Source of the DNA: Cytobacillus firmus
Lineage (GTDB): Bacteria > Bacillota > Bacilli > Bacillales > Cytobacillaceae
Assembly (NCBI RefSeq): GCF_023715565.1
Contig: NZ_JAMBOJ010000009.1
Location: forward strand, 37,190 to 101,189
Direction of reading: 5' to 3'
Length of the DNA stretch: 64,000 bases
The position numbers and the translations under genes were made by a program. The stretch's first letter is position 1; each line of letters starts with the position of its first letter. This document shows, piece after piece, positions 8,306-18,919 of the stretch. Under the pieces are notes generated by a model, which was not told where the DNA came from, made no database searches, and was given only the letters and a program-made list of their open reading frames with translations.

Positions 8306-10183
8306 ATGGAAACGAAACAGTTTCAGGCAGAATCTAAGAGATTATTGGAAATGATGATTAACTCCATCTACTCTCAAAGAGAGGTGTTCCTGAGGGAGCT
8401 TATTTCCAACAGCAGTGATGCGATCGATAAAATTTACTACAAAGCACTTACAGACGATTCGTTAACGTTTGAAAAAGACAGTTACTACATAAAAGTCGTT
8501 CCAGATAAAGAGAACAGAACTTTAACAATTAAAGATTCCGGCATCGGCATGACAAAGCAGGAACTGGAAAACAACCTGGGAGTCATTGCCAAAAGCGGTT
8601 CGCTCGCTTTCAAGAGAGAAAATGAGATTAAAGATGGCCATGATATTATTGGGCAATTTGGAGTAGGATTTTATGCTGCTTTCATGGTAGCTGATGTGGT
8701 AACCGTAATCAGCAGGGCACTTGGCAGTGAACAGGCATATAAATGGGAATCACATGGTGCTGATGGATATACGATTGAACCATATGAAAAAGACACGGTC
8801 GGCACTGAGATTATTTTAAAAATCAAAGCAAACACAGAAGATGAAAGCTATGATGAGTACCTTGAAGAGTATCGTTTAAAGTCCATCATAAAAAAATACT
8901 CTGATTTCATCCGCTATCCTATTAAAATGGATGTGACTATCAGAAAACCAAAAGAAGATGCTGAAAATGAGTTTGAAGAAATAACAGAAGAGCAGACCAT
9001 CAACAGCATGGTACCAATTTGGCGCAAAAATAAAAGCGAGCTGACAGACGAAGATTACGAAAAATTCTATCAAGAGAAGCATTATGGCTTTGACAAGCCG
9101 GTAAAGCATATCCATATTAATGTGGATGGCACCATCCGCTATAATGCCATTTTATATATTCCTGAAAATATTCCATTTGATTATTACTCAAAAGAATACG
9201 AAAAGGGCCTTGAGCTTTATTCGAATGGCGTTTTAATTATGAACAAGTGCGGAGATCTTCTGCCTGATTATTTCAGTTTTGTCAAAGGACTGGTGGACTC
9301 CGAAGATTTATCACTTAACATCTCAAGGGAAATGCTACAGCATGACCGCCAGCTTAAGCTTATTGCCAAAAACATCAGCAAAAAGATTAAAAACGAACTC
9401 CAGCAGCTGATGAAAAATGAACGGGAAAAATACGAACAATTTTATAAGTCATTTGGACGCCAATTAAAATATGGTGTCTACAGCGATTTCGGAACTCATA
9501 AGGAAACACTTCAGAATTTATTGCTGTTCTATTCTTCAACAGAAAAGACCTTAACATCTCTTGATGAATATGTATCAAGAATGAAGGATGACCAGAAATA
9601 TATTTATTATGCTTCCGGAGAGTCATATGAAAGAATCGAAAAGCTTCCGCAAACCGAGCTTGTGGCGGATAAGGGTTATGAAATTCTGTACTTTACAGAA
9701 GATATTGATGAGTTCGCTATTAAAATGCTGATGTCCTATAAAGAGAAGGAATTCAAATCGGTCTCAAGCGGTGACCTCGGCATAGAGAACGAAGAAGAAA
9801 AGCCGTCAGAAGCAGAGGAAAAGGAAAATAAAGAACTGTTCAGCACCATGAAGGAAATATTATCAGGAAAAGTAACAGATGTCCGTATTTCCAAAAGACT
9901 TAAAAGCCATCCGGTGTGCCTGGCTGCAGATGGGGAAGTCACCATAGAAATGGAAAGGGTACTCAGTAGCATGCCTGACAATCAAAATGTTAAAGCGAAC
10001 AAGGTACTGGAAATCAATTCAAGCCATGAAGTATTCCAGGCTTTGAAAAATGTTATGGAAAATGATAAGGAAAAGTTAAGTCTATATACTAACCTTCTAT
10101 ATAACCAGGCCTTGCTGATTGAAGGCCTGCCTATCAGCGACCCTGTGGAATTTACGAATGATATCTGCAAAGTTATGGTCTAA
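8306..10183 (+). CDS. htpG: molecular chaperone HtpG (Hsp90)
   Basis: ATP-driven cytoplasmic chaperone, 625 residues from ATG 8306, the family length. This ATG has AGGGGAGAG 7 bases upstream; the ATG 39 bases earlier has no such site and would place the start within the operator region. GHKL ATPase motifs are clear: [27 protein letters not shown] and [12 protein letters not shown]. The middle domain holds [12 protein letters not shown]. The CIRCE element upstream suggests HrcA control. Confidence 0.96.
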   Translation: METKQFQAESKRLLEMMINSIYSQREVFLRELISNSSDAIDKIYYKALTDDSLTFEKDSYYIKVVPDKENRTLTIKDSGIGMTKQELENNLGVIAKSGSLAFKRENEIKDGHDIIGQFGVGFYAAFMVADVVTVISRALGSEQAYKWESHGADGYTIEPYEKDTVGTEIILKIKANTEDESYDEYLEEYRLKSIIKKYSDFIRYPIKMDVTIRKPKEDAENEFEEITEEQTINSMVPIWRKNKSELTDEDYEKFYQEKHYGFDKPVKHIHINVDGTIRYNAILYIPENIPFDYYSKEYEKGLELYSNGVLIMNKCGDLLPDYFSFVKGLVDSEDLSLNISREMLQHDRQLKLIAKNISKKIKNELQQLMKNEREKYEQFYKSFGRQLKYGVYSDFGTHKETLQNLLLFYSSTEKTLTSLDEYVSRMKDDQKYIYYASGESYERIEKLPQTELVADKGYEILYFTEDIDEFAIKMLMSYKEKEFKSVSSGDLGIENEEEKPSEAEEKENKELFSTMKEILSGKVTDVRISKRLKSHPVCLAADGEVTIEMERVLSSMPDNQNVKANKVLEINSSHEVFQALKNVMENDKEKLSLYTNLLYNQALLIEGLPISDPVEFTNDICKVMV

Positions 10184-10192
10184 TGAACATAC

Positions 10193-10222
10193 AAACAGCC
10201 CGATTCAATTGGGCTGTTTTTG
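10193..10222 (+). terminator. terminator after htpG
   Basis: AACAGCCC (10194-10201) pairs with GGGCTGTT (10211-10218), followed by a T run. Confidence 0.85.
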
Positions 10223-10358
10223 TCGTCCAGGAATATTTTATGGACTAATAAACACACTAAGCAATAGTGAAGAACTATGCTTGTATGGCAATTTAGATGA
10301 ACTATCTCGCTGATAAAAGGAGAAAAAATACATTCTATAAATCGGGAAGGAGATTAAC

Positions 10359-10700
10359 ATGTCTGTTTTCGTTTACCAAACTTTTGAAGTGAAGCAGGAG
10401 GATTTCGTTGAAGCTTTAAAAAATCTGAGGATGATCCAAAGCTTTCGGAACGAAAATTACCAGCACAAGGTTGAGCTATTATCGCCAATATCAGGAGATG
10501 ATCATACTTATGCTTTTCTTTCCACCTATGAGGGTCTCGCTGAAATGGAATTGCAAAACAAAAAAATGTTTGAAGATGAGGAATACAAAAAATTGATTGA
10601 ACAATTTTTCCTAGAGGATATTGTGCAGGGAAGCATGAAAACACAGCTTTTCCGATCTGTTACAGGCTTAAAAAGCGAAAGTTCCGAGAAAAAGAAATAA
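10359..10700 (+). CDS. small protein of unknown function, possible dimeric alpha/beta-barrel
   Basis: 113 residues, soluble, starting MSVFVYQTFEVKQEDFVEAL with GGAAGGAG 7 bases before the ATG. The pattern of an N-terminal strand, a helix and a second YAFLSTYEG strand resembles small monooxygenase-like alpha/beta-barrel proteins, but no catalytic residue can be named. The tail is charged (SESSEKKK). It is a single gene between terminators. Confidence 0.6.
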   Translation: MSVFVYQTFEVKQEDFVEALKNLRMIQSFRNENYQHKVELLSPISGDDHTYAFLSTYEGLAEMELQNKKMFEDEEYKKLIEQFFLEDIVQGSMKTQLFRSVTGLKSESSEKKK

Positions 10701-10735
10701 GGTTTTTGGCAAATTTCCATGTGGCATTGAAACCG

Positions 10736-10769
10736 AAGCCGATCATCAGCTGAATCGGCTTATTTTTTT
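10736..10769 (+). terminator. terminator after the 113-residue protein
   Basis: AAGCCGAT (10736-10743) and ATCGGCTT (10754-10761), followed by A and a T run. Confidence 0.8.
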
Positions 10770-10801
10770 GCCAGTATGCGACGCATAGAGGGAGGTACAT
10801 C

Positions 10802-12166
10802 ATGGATTTTTTTCTTCCAAGCGGCAATTCCTCGAAAAAAAGTGAATCAGGTGATTTAAAATGGTGGCAATTATCACTGATTGGTGTGGGCTGCACCATC
10901 GGGACTGGGTTTTTCCTGGGTTCTGCGATAGGAATTAAGATTACCGGGCCAGCCATTGTTTTTTCATTTATAATAGCGGCTATTGGAACATATATAGTCT
11001 ATAACCTTTTAGCAAAAATGACAGCAGAAGACCCTCAGGAAGGATCTTTCTGCTATTATGCCAATAAAGCATTTGGGAAATGGGCAGGATTCAGCTGCGG
11101 CTGGAATTACTGGTGCTCCAATATATTAATCATGGGAAGCCAGTTAACCGCACTATCCATCTTAACAAGGTTCTGGCTGCCCCATGTCCCGCTTTGGATT
11201 TTTGCAGCAGGATATGCCATTCTTTCCATTATCGTCGTTTTAACAGGAAGCAACGGCTTTGATAAGGCAGAAAACCTCTTTGCAGTTATTAAGACCGCAG
11301 CTATCATTATGTTTATCATTCTGGCTTTTGCTGCATTGACAGGAATAATGGATGGCAATGTCAAACATCCGGGATTCCCGGGTTCTGCTGGGGCCTGGTT
11401 TCCAGAGGGCTTTAAAGGTTTTTGGTCATCTTTAATTTATGCTTTCTATGCATACGGAGGAATCGAAGTCATCGGGTTGATGGCTACCAGGTTAAAGAAG
11501 AAAGAAGACGCTCCAAAAGCCGGCATCATTATGCTGATCGTCCTGGTCATCATCTATGTCATTTCACTTGGCTTAACCGTTTACATGGCTTCACATGGGG
11601 AATTTAATGAAAAAGAAAGTCCATTCGTGACTGCCATGGAACATTATAACCTGGACTTTTTCCCGCACGTTTTTAACGCAGCCATCATCATTGCCGGCTT
11701 CTCAACCATGACTGCTTCACTGTTTGGAGTAACATCATTGCTGGTTACTTTATCTAATGATGGCGATGCTCCAAATTTTTTTTCAAAAAAAATTAAAAAG
11801 TGGAAGGACCTGCCGCTGCCATCGCTCGCACTTGCCACAGCGGGTTTAATTGCATCCATTGTAACTGCGCTGCTGTTGCCGGGAAAAATTTATGAATACA
11901 TTACCACTGCTGCAGGGATCATGATCTTATTCAATTGGTCGTTCATTATTATTTCGGCGATGCGGATATTGGAGAACAAGATATTTGGCAAGCTCCTTGC
12001 TATTTTGGGATTAATCCTGATTCTAGCTGCAGTCAGCGGAACATTAATGGAAAAAGAAATTCGATTCGGTTTTTTCGTAAGTTTACTATTTGTGGCATTA
12101 ATAGCGTTTGCAGCTCTGATTATGCAAAAGGTAGTATGGAAAAAGGAAAGAAAAAGAACCTTTTAA
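10802..12166 (+). CDS. APC-family amino acid permease
   Basis: Integral membrane transporter of 454 residues with about 12 hydrophobic segments. The first carries GVGCTIGTGFFLGS, the glycine-rich substrate-contact stretch of amino acid-polyamine-organocation permeases. The charged N-terminus is cytoplasmic. GGGAGG lies 8 bases before the ATG. The substrate cannot be read from sequence alone. It is probably monocistronic. Confidence 0.87.
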   Translation: MDFFLPSGNSSKKSESGDLKWWQLSLIGVGCTIGTGFFLGSAIGIKITGPAIVFSFIIAAIGTYIVYNLLAKMTAEDPQEGSFCYYANKAFGKWAGFSCGWNYWCSNILIMGSQLTALSILTRFWLPHVPLWIFAAGYAILSIIVVLTGSNGFDKAENLFAVIKTAAIIMFIILAFAALTGIMDGNVKHPGFPGSAGAWFPEGFKGFWSSLIYAFYAYGGIEVIGLMATRLKKKEDAPKAGIIMLIVLVIIYVISLGLTVYMASHGEFNEKESPFVTAMEHYNLDFFPHVFNAAIIIAGFSTMTASLFGVTSLLVTLSNDGDAPNFFSKKIKKWKDLPLPSLALATAGLIASIVTALLLPGKIYEYITTAAGIMILFNWSFIIISAMRILENKIFGKLLAILGLILILAAVSGTLMEKEIRFGFFVSLLFVALIAFAALIMQKVVWKKERKRTF

Positions 12167-12209
12167 AAACAAACCAAATTTCTAGTGATGTTTTCTAGTG
12201 TTTGTTTTT
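12165..12209 (+). terminator. terminator after the APC permease
   Basis: AAAAACAAAC (12165-12174) and GTTTGTTTTT (12200-12209) form an A/T-rich 10-bp stem that overlaps the stop codon region. Confidence 0.55.
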
Positions 12210-12319
12210 GGCAAGTTTCGTAAAATTGCCAGCATATTTGCATTCCGCTAAGCGAAAATTAAGAATCGGATGATTAAAAACCCATCCAAATTCGTTTCTT
12301 AATAAGGGAGTGCTTGCAG

Positions 12320-12616
12320 TTGAATAACTGGATTTCAGCGCTTTTTAATAATATGGGAAATATGCGCAGGCCAATGATGAATATGTTTGGCATAAAGAGA
12401 AAGAGCAACTGGGGTTGGCTATGGGGATCGCTCATCAGCATAGTGCTGAGCACAGCAGCGGTAGTTTTTACACGAAGCCGAAACCACAACGCCAATATGC
12501 ATCCAATGCAGCAGATCATGAACAAATCAAATTTGAACAATGCTTTTAAGAACCAAAACCTGTCAGCACTTACTGAAATGGCAGATGAGCTTGGTTTTGA
12601 GAAGAAGAAGCAATAG
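12320..12616 (+). CDS. small protein with one membrane segment, unknown function
   Basis: 98 residues from TTG 12320 (GGGAG 9 bases upstream); TTG 12314 is too close to that site. It has one hydrophobic segment in the middle (WLWGSLISIVLSTAAVVF), preceded by a Met/Asn-rich basic stretch and followed by a cytoplasm-like tail ending LGFEKKKQ. No family was recognised. Confidence 0.6.
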   Translation: MNNWISALFNNMGNMRRPMMNMFGIKRKSNWGWLWGSLISIVLSTAAVVFTRSRNHNANMHPMQQIMNKSNLNNAFKNQNLSALTEMADELGFEKKKQ

Positions 12617-12627
12617 AAGATAAATGG

Positions 12628-12667
12628 AACAAATGCCCCGCATTAAATGTAATGCGGGGCATTTGTT
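12628..12667 (+). terminator. strong 17-bp hairpin after the 98-residue protein
   Basis: A perfect stem of 17 bp (12628-12644 with 12651-12667, core GCCCCGCATT). There is no T tail, so it may act in RNA stability as well as termination. Confidence 0.6.
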
Positions 12668-13046
12668 AAGGGAGGGGGTAAAATCATATACTGATAATAA
12701 TTCGATTTTCTAGTTAACATAATATATATTATAGGAAGTAGTGAATTAAAACGAAAAAAATGTCTCATTATAAGAGTATACTTAAGATAGTGAGACAGTG
12801 TTAAAATTTTTATCAAATTTGTTTAATTTGACATTTATAGAATTTTAAAATGAATTTTCAGCTGAAATTTATTTACTGCCAAAATTCATTTTCATTAAGC
12901 TCCTGGTTTTATGTTCGATACTCCAGCTGATATTAGTTTAATCTTTACTTAAGGGATATTCTGATGATTTATAAACCCCTCTTATAATTAAGATTAATTT
13001 CATCTAGTTTACATAACATAATTACGTGCAACCTTTATCAAAGCTT
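12668..13046. other. AT-rich intergenic stretch, no gene seen
   Basis: About 380 very AT-rich bases. I found no reading frame with a ribosome site, no stable hairpin and no known motif. Confidence 0.5.
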
Positions 13047-13184
13047 TTATTCACTATCCTGTGTACTATTAAAGAATATTTCTTCCTGATCTTTATTTTC
13101 TTTTTTATTGTTTTTATCTTTATCACCCATTTTTCCATCAGATTCATAACTTAATTCAAATGTATTTTTTGGTTCCTTCTTCAT
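13047..13184 (-). CDS. 45-residue charged small protein
   Basis: From ATG at 13184 the frame reads MKKEPKNTFELSYESDG and then a Lys/Asp/Asn/Glu-rich stretch, ending QDSE. AGGAG is 7 bases before the ATG, an ideal site, which is the main reason to accept the gene. The composition suggests a disordered, soluble protein. No family is recognised. It stands alone upstream of the staygreen-type gene's terminus. Confidence 0.55.
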   Translation of the reverse strand: MKKEPKNTFELSYESDGKMGDKDKNNKKENKDQEEIFFNSTQDSE

Positions 13185-13281
13185 TTCAATCGCTCCTGTG
13201 TTTAGATGATTTGGTACAGCATCTTTTCCATTAATGAATGCGTTTTAACCTATACGCGAACACGTGTTCCATATATGTGTC

Positions 13282-13755
13282 TCACACTTGAATCAGTGCG
13301 GCAGTTAAATACTTTCTGGGTGTCTCATAATAAATCAGCTTGCTGAATTCCGGATATACAGATTCAAAGTATATAAAGATTGGGGAATCAAGCAGCCATG
13401 GATAGTTGGAGTAAAATGAACGGTCACCATAAATCATGGCTGTCAGCGCCAGATCCAATTCCTTTTGGAAAATGAGAAACCTTATTTTTGAGTATTGATG
13501 ATCAAATTCCCCGTTGCTGATATATACCCTCCCGCTCAGCACATACTGCCCCATTTGAGGTATCCATTCAGCAAAAACTTCATCACGAAATTTAGGATTA
13601 ATTGCACTTAAATCATAGCATCCCCCTATTGCCAAAAATAACTCTCCAGTTGCATCTGAGTGTGTAAGTGTATATTTCCTGCTGTCTACGGGTCTGAATT
13701 CCGTCGCAGGAGGCATATATTTAACAGACAGCTTAGATGGATTAAATTTGCTCAC
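13282..13755 (-). CDS. staygreen-family protein
   Basis: 157 residues. The N-terminus (MSKFNPSKLSVKY), RKYTLTHSDATGELFLAIG, ELDLALTAMIYGDRSFY and the IYFESVYPEFSKLIYYETP region match the staygreen family, whose plant members act in chlorophyll breakdown (magnesium dechelation). Bacterial members are common in Bacillus and their role is unknown. It appears to be a single gene. Confidence 0.8.
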   Translation of the reverse strand: MSKFNPSKLSVKYMPPATEFRPVDSRKYTLTHSDATGELFLAIGGCYDLSAINPKFRDEVFAEWIPQMGQYVLSGRVYISNGEFDHQYSKIRFLIFQKELDLALTAMIYGDRSFYSNYPWLLDSPIFIYFESVYPEFSKLIYYETPRKYLTAALIQV

Positions 13756-13831
13756 ATGAAGGCCCCCCTATACAAATTTCCTTATGCCCAGTATATGGGA
13801 TCCTTAAAGAAACGTGACAAATGCCCAGTCA

Positions 13832-14593
13832 CTAACGGGTGCGCGAATTCATTTTCATAACTTTTGTATCTTTTAAAATCCACTTCCCATCTTCATACAG
13901 CCAAAAGGACTCTACAAAGGCAATGGTATCTGCATTAAATGCACCGCTTATTCTTTGAACTCCCAATAATCCCTTCTTCCCTTCTATAGGGATGATTTTC
14001 AACGTGCTATACGGATTTACCATTAGCTCAGTCGGCTCACTAAGCTTTCCATTTACATACAGACCAAGCCGTTCGTACTCTTCACTTCTATCCCGTAAAT
14101 CGAACGTATACGATTGTTTGGTATTCTGGATGCTGATAGTAGCTTTGTAGCCATTTTCAAATTGACTATTGATTACTAAGGGATCCGGAACAGACAGGTC
14201 GATTAGCTTAAAGTCCTTTAAAGTATATAAATAAAAATTCGACAATCCGCCGCTTCCGCCAGTAGGAATACTAATATACATATCATTTATGGAATCATGG
14301 TTAAGATCTTCAAATTGTATATGAGGTTCATAACCCCCTTCAAGCTCCGCTTTATACGTTTTACCATCTGAAGCCTTGACCCTGAGTGATATTTCCTTTA
14401 AAAATGCAGCGCCTTCCTCATAATAAACTCCCTTAAGATAGACAGTATCTGCCTTTTGATCACCGGTAACATCCACTTTATCTTTTGACAGAGTATCAGT
14501 CTTTTGGTCTTGTTCACCTGCATATACACCGGTTATGGCGGATAAAGACATAAAAAAGAACGCCGCAAACGCAAAAAGCAATTCCTTCTTCAT
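13832..14593 (-). CDS. secreted protein with FG-GAP-like repeats, unknown function
   Basis: 253 residues with a signal peptide (MKKELLFAFAAFFFMSLSAITG, cut near VYAGE). The mature part has two calcium-loop-like stretches, DVTGDQKADTVYL and EDLNHDSINDMYI, as in VCBS/FG-GAP proteins, and a Gly-rich GGSGGLSNFYLY segment. It probably acts outside the membrane. The enzyme role is unknown. Bases 13282-13832 downstream belong to a separate gene. Confidence 0.7.
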   Translation of the reverse strand: MKKELLFAFAAFFFMSLSAITGVYAGEQDQKTDTLSKDKVDVTGDQKADTVYLKGVYYEEGAAFLKEISLRVKASDGKTYKAELEGGYEPHIQFEDLNHDSINDMYISIPTGGSGGLSNFYLYTLKDFKLIDLSVPDPLVINSQFENGYKATISIQNTKQSYTFDLRDRSEEYERLGLYVNGKLSEPTELMVNPYSTLKIIPIEGKKGLLGVQRISGAFNADTIAFVESFWLYEDGKWILKDTKVMKMNSRTR

Positions 14594-14654
14594 TTATGAA
14601 TCCCCCCTATTTTTTATTATCTTGTCCAACTATGGAAATTATATGTAAAATGAC

Positions 14655-14683
14655 AAAAAACCTCCTATCCATAGGATAAGAGG
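14655..14683 (-). terminator. terminator after alsT
   Basis: On the minus strand CCTCTTATCC pairs with GGATAGGAGG (one mismatch) and is followed by six T. Confidence 0.75.
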
Positions 14684-14702
14684 CTGTTAAATACTTAAAT
14701 AC

Positions 14703-16133
14703 TTATTTTGCTTCTTTTTTTAAAGCACTTTCTTTCGTTTCCCAAGATTCTATCCCTTTTAGGCCCGGAATGGAATCAGCATAAAACACAGGGTCTTTTC
14801 CTTCTTTCCTCTGTGCCTTGTAATCACTCAATGCGGCATAGGCAATTTTAGCAAGCAATATAATCGCAATAAAGTTAATGATCGCCATTAAGCCCATAAA
14901 TAAATCAGCAAGGTTCCATACAATGGCTAAATCAACTACGGATCCGAAGACCACCATTCCGATAACAGCTATGCGATAAGTAAACAGCGCAGAGCGGCTT
15001 TCTTTAATAAATTCAATATTGGTTTCGCCGTAATAATAATTTCCAATAACAGAAGTAAAAGCAAATAAGAAAATAGCAACTGCAACGAAAGTAGATGCCC
15101 ATGATCCAACATGTGTGCTAAGGGCTGCCTGAGTCAATTCTATGCCAGTAAGATCAGAGTTCGCATATTCGCCTGATAGCAGGATAATAAAAGCAGTTGC
15201 AGAACAGATTAAGATCGTATCCACAAATACGCCAAGAGTTTGGATAAGCCCTTGTTTTACAGGATGGGAAACGGCTGCTGTTGCGGCTGCATTTGGTACA
15301 CTACCCATACCTGCTTCATTTGAGAATAGACCTCTTTTTATCCCCATCATCACCGCTGCACCCATCGCTCCCCCTGCAGCCTGATCAATGCCAAAAGCAC
15401 CTTTTACTATGCCGGCAACCAGATTAGGAACTTCAGTAATGTTCATGATGACTATGACGATAGCTACACCTAAGTATATAATTGCCATGATCGGCACAAC
15501 AACTTGAGAAACATACGCAATTCGTTTAACACCACCGAAAATGATGACAGCTGTTAATGCCGCAAGTATAAGTCCAATGGTTAAACGGCTTGTGCCAAAC
15601 GCTTGATTAAAAGCAAGGGAAATCGTGTTGGATTGTACAGAGTTAAACACCAACCCAAAACAGAATGTAATGATGATTGCAAAGATTATTCCCATCCAGC
15701 GTTTATTCAGGCCTTTTTCCATATAGTACGCAGGCCCGCCCCGGAAGCCATCTTTATCTTTCACTTTGTAGATCTGAGCAAGAGTACTTTCAATGAAGCT
15801 TGATGCCCCTCCAATAAATGCAATTAGCCACATCCAGAAGACAGCGCCAGGTCCACCTGCAGCAATCGCAGTTGCTACACCGGCAATATTACCTGTCCCA
15901 ACACGGGAAGCTGCACTAATAGTGAAGGCCTGAAAGGATGATATCCCTCTTTTGCCCTCAGCAGATACCATTGCTTTATCGCCTAATATTCTGAACATTT
16001 CACCAAAATATCTTAATTGGACAAATCTGCTTTTAAAACTAAAAAATAAACCAAGAATAATTAACGCGGCAATCAAAATGTACGTCCATAAAAGATCATT
16101 TAGAAAGCCTACGATAGTTTCTAATAGTGCCAT
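14703..16133 (-). CDS. alsT: alanine/glycine:cation symporter, AgcS family
   Basis: Sodium-coupled amino acid symporter of 476 residues with about ten membrane helices. It has the family motifs GPGAVFWMWLIAFIGGAS and GSVPNAAATAAV, and RVGTGNIAGVATAIAAGG near residue 80. The start is ATG 16133 (AGGGGGAA upstream) rather than the earlier in-frame ATG at 16178. It lies downstream of parE-parC, the same order as yneT-parE-parC-alsT in B. subtilis. Confidence 0.92.
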   Translation of the reverse strand: MALLETIVGFLNDLLWTYILIAALIILGLFFSFKSRFVQLRYFGEMFRILGDKAMVSAEGKRGISSFQAFTISAASRVGTGNIAGVATAIAAGGPGAVFWMWLIAFIGGASSFIESTLAQIYKVKDKDGFRGGPAYYMEKGLNKRWMGIIFAIIITFCFGLVFNSVQSNTISLAFNQAFGTSRLTIGLILAALTAVIIFGGVKRIAYVSQVVVPIMAIIYLGVAIVIVIMNITEVPNLVAGIVKGAFGIDQAAGGAMGAAVMMGIKRGLFSNEAGMGSVPNAAATAAVSHPVKQGLIQTLGVFVDTILICSATAFIILLSGEYANSDLTGIELTQAALSTHVGSWASTFVAVAIFLFAFTSVIGNYYYGETNIEFIKESRSALFTYRIAVIGMVVFGSVVDLAIVWNLADLFMGLMAIINFIAIILLAKIAYAALSDYKAQRKEGKDPVFYADSIPGLKGIESWETKESALKKEAK

Positions 16134-16447
16134 GCTATTCCCCCTAAAAATTTTTATTATCTTACAAAAACAACACACTCTTTATAATCTATCAAAAGAA
16201 TTTTTAATAGACAAGTCGAATATTCATCCATAGGAGTAAAAATTCAATATAAACCTTGATTTCATGCAAAATATAATGGTTTTTTTAACAAGGCATTTAA
16301 ATATTTTTATTCGTTTCAATCAAACTAGTATAAACTTTTTATACAATCAGCTTTCATAAGAATAACATTATTCACACTATTCCCGATTCATTTTTATATA
16401 AAAGATAATCTACACACCGAAATTTATCGGTTCAGCAGACAAATAAA
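16134..16447. other. alsT promoter region and parC downstream region
   Basis: AT-rich, with no frame carrying a ribosome site. It should hold the alsT promoter on the minus strand; I could not choose a -35/-10 pair with confidence. Confidence 0.4.
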
Positions 16448-16465
16448 CCCCTGTTTTCACAGGGG
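16448..16465 (-). terminator. terminator after parC
   Basis: CCCCTGT, loop TTTC, ACAGGGG; on the minus strand it is followed by TTTATTT. Confidence 0.85.
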
Positions 16466-16474
16466 CTCTTTATT

Positions 16475-18919
16475 CTATTCAGTTGCATTGACCGTATTTT
16501 CTGCCCTTGTCTTCCAAATGCATTTTGCTTTGCCGCTTTCGGAATCGTCAATGATAAACGATCCATTTGAATACCGGTCATTAAAGCGGATAGCCGAAGC
16601 ATTAACCGTTTCTATATGGCCATTTTCTGTTTCAATGTATAAATCATCTTTACTTCGGACAATTACACAGCCAACAATACGATGAGGATTTGATTTCAAT
16701 TCACGAAGCATCACTACGCCGCGCTTGGCACGTGAGGTCCGTTCAAATTCAGTCAGCTTCATTTTTTTAATGGAGCCCCGCTGTGTAACAATTACAACAG
16801 CCTGCTCTTTCGGATCCTCAATAAGCTGAGCACCAGAAACAAAGTCGCCGTCTTTCAGATTGATGCCTTTTACACCGGCAGCTCTTGCCCCTACTATGCT
16901 GACCTCTTCCTCATGGAACCAGAGACCGTATCCCTGGTGAGTCGCAAGGAAAATTTCCTTCGTGCCATCAGTTAAATAAACGTCAAGAACTTCATCATCG
17001 CCTTTAACATTGACAGCAACTAGAGGTTTTGAATATCGCTGCGCCTTATATGATTTCAGCTCGGTTTTCTTTACCATGCCATTCTTTGTCATAAACAGAA
17101 GATATTCGTTGGTCTCAAAATCTTTTACAGGAATGGCCCGGATAATCGATTCATTCCGGTCAATCGGAATGATGTTGGCAATATGCTGACCGAGGTCTTT
17201 CCAACGGATATCCGGCAGCTGATGAACCGGGCAGTACAGATAGTTTCCTTTATTTGTGAACACAAGGAGAACATCAGTTGTATTCATATCAAGCTGGGCT
17301 ATAATTCTGTCAGAATCCTTCATGCCGAAATCCTGTCCGTTAGATGCTGCAAACGATCTCTGGCTAGTACGCTTGACATAGCCTTCCTTTGTTACCGTTA
17401 CAATAACATCTTCACTCGCTACCAGAACTTCAAGATTAATCTTGATTTCCTCGATTTCCGCTTCAATTCTGGTACGGCGTTCATCAGCAAAGCGCTTTTT
17501 AACATCCCGTAACTCTTTTTTAATAACCGAAAGCAATTTTTTCTCGCTGTCGAGAATAGATTTAAGCTCGCCGATTAGCTTAGCAAGTTCCTCGGCTTCT
17601 GCTCTTAATGCAGTTATATCAGTATTGGTTAAACGGTATAGCTGCAGGGAAACGATTGCTTCTGCCTGAGGTTCAGTGAACTCAAACTTTGCAATCAGAT
17701 TATCTTTTGCATCCCGTTTATCTTTGGAAGCGCGGATCGCTGCAATCACTTCATCGAGAATAGAAAGAGCTTTCATGAGGCCCTCAACGATATGCTGGCG
17801 CGCCTCGGCCTTTTGCAGCTCATACTGGGATCTGCGTGTAACGACTTCTTTACGATGGCCTATATAAGCATCCAGCAGCTCTCGTAACCCCATTAATTTC
17901 GGGTGGCGATTGTGAATGGCAACCATATTAAAGTTATAAGGAATCTGCAGGTCACTGTTTTTGTACAGGTAGTGAAGGACACCTTCAGGATCTGCATCCT
18001 TTTTTAACTCGATTACAATGCGAAGGCCGGTCCGGTCTGTTTCATCTCGGACTTCGGCAATGCCTTCCACTTTCCGGTCTAGGCGGAACTCATCAATCTT
18101 CTTAACCAGATTTGCTTTATTTACTTCATAAGGAATCTCGGTGATGACAATCTGTTTTTTCCCTCCGCGCAAATCCTCAAATTCAGCCTTTCCGCGGACA
18201 ATGATTTTTCCTCTTCCAGTTTCATAAGCTTTTTTTATTCCCTCGACTCCCTGGATTATGCCTCCTGTAGGGAAATCCGGACCTTTGATATGCTCCATCA
18301 GATCATCTATTGAACAATCAGGCTTATCCATACGTAAAATAACACCATCAATAATCTCATTTAGGTGATGGGGCGGAATATCAGTTGCATACCCCGCAGA
18401 AATGCCTGTTGAGCCATTGACAAGCAAATTCGGATAAACTGCAGGCAAAACGGTTGGCTCACTGGACGTGTCATCAAAGTTCGGAATGAATTCAACGGTT
18501 CTTTTCTCAATATCTCTCAGCAATTCGGAAGAAAGGGGAGATAAACGGGCTTCTGTATAACGCATGGCTGCAGGGGGATCTCCATCGATGCTCCCATTAT
18601 TACCGTGCATTTCCACAAGAAGGTTACGGACCTTCCAGTCCTGGCTCATCCGCACCATCGCGTCATAAACTGAAGTATCGCCATGCGGATGATAATTGCC
18701 GATTACATTACCAACTGTTTTAGCGGACTTTCTAAAGCCCTTTTCATGGGTGTTTCCTTCCACATGCATGGCATAAAGAATCCGTCTTTGAACAGGCTTT
18801 AGCCCATCACGTGCATCAGGAAGGGCACGATCCTGAATAATATATTTACTATAACGCCCAAAGCGGTCGCCTAATACATCTTCAAGAGGAAGGTCCCGGA
18901 ATTTTTCAGCAGAACTCAT
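16475..18919 (-). CDS. parC: DNA topoisomerase IV subunit A
   Basis: Decatenates chromosomes together with ParE. 814 residues. The N-terminal breakage-reunion domain has [10 protein letters not shown] and the catalytic tyrosine in [11 protein letters not shown]. The C-terminal half holds the beta-pinwheel repeats ([32 protein letters not shown]). Its ATG overlaps the parE stop in ATGA, so translation is coupled. Confidence 0.97.
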   Translation of the reverse strand: MSSAEKFRDLPLEDVLGDRFGRYSKYIIQDRALPDARDGLKPVQRRILYAMHVEGNTHEKGFRKSAKTVGNVIGNYHPHGDTSVYDAMVRMSQDWKVRNLLVEMHGNNGSIDGDPPAAMRYTEARLSPLSSELLRDIEKRTVEFIPNFDDTSSEPTVLPAVYPNLLVNGSTGISAGYATDIPPHHLNEIIDGVILRMDKPDCSIDDLMEHIKGPDFPTGGIIQGVEGIKKAYETGRGKIIVRGKAEFEDLRGGKKQIVITEIPYEVNKANLVKKIDEFRLDRKVEGIAEVRDETDRTGLRIVIELKKDADPEGVLHYLYKNSDLQIPYNFNMVAIHNRHPKLMGLRELLDAYIGHRKEVVTRRSQYELQKAEARQHIVEGLMKALSILDEVIAAIRASKDKRDAKDNLIAKFEFTEPQAEAIVSLQLYRLTNTDITALRAEAEELAKLIGELKSILDSEKKLLSVIKKELRDVKKRFADERRTRIEAEIEEIKINLEVLVASEDVIVTVTKEGYVKRTSQRSFAASNGQDFGMKDSDRIIAQLDMNTTDVLLVFTNKGNYLYCPVHQLPDIRWKDLGQHIANIIPIDRNESIIRAIPVKDFETNEYLLFMTKNGMVKKTELKSYKAQRYSKPLVAVNVKGDDEVLDVYLTDGTKEIFLATHQGYGLWFHEEEVSIVGARAAGVKGINLKDGDFVSGAQLIEDPKEQAVVIVTQRGSIKKMKLTEFERTSRAKRGVVMLRELKSNPHRIVGCVIVRSKDDLYIETENGHIETVNASAIRFNDRYSNGSFIIDDSESGKAKCIWKTRAENTVNATE

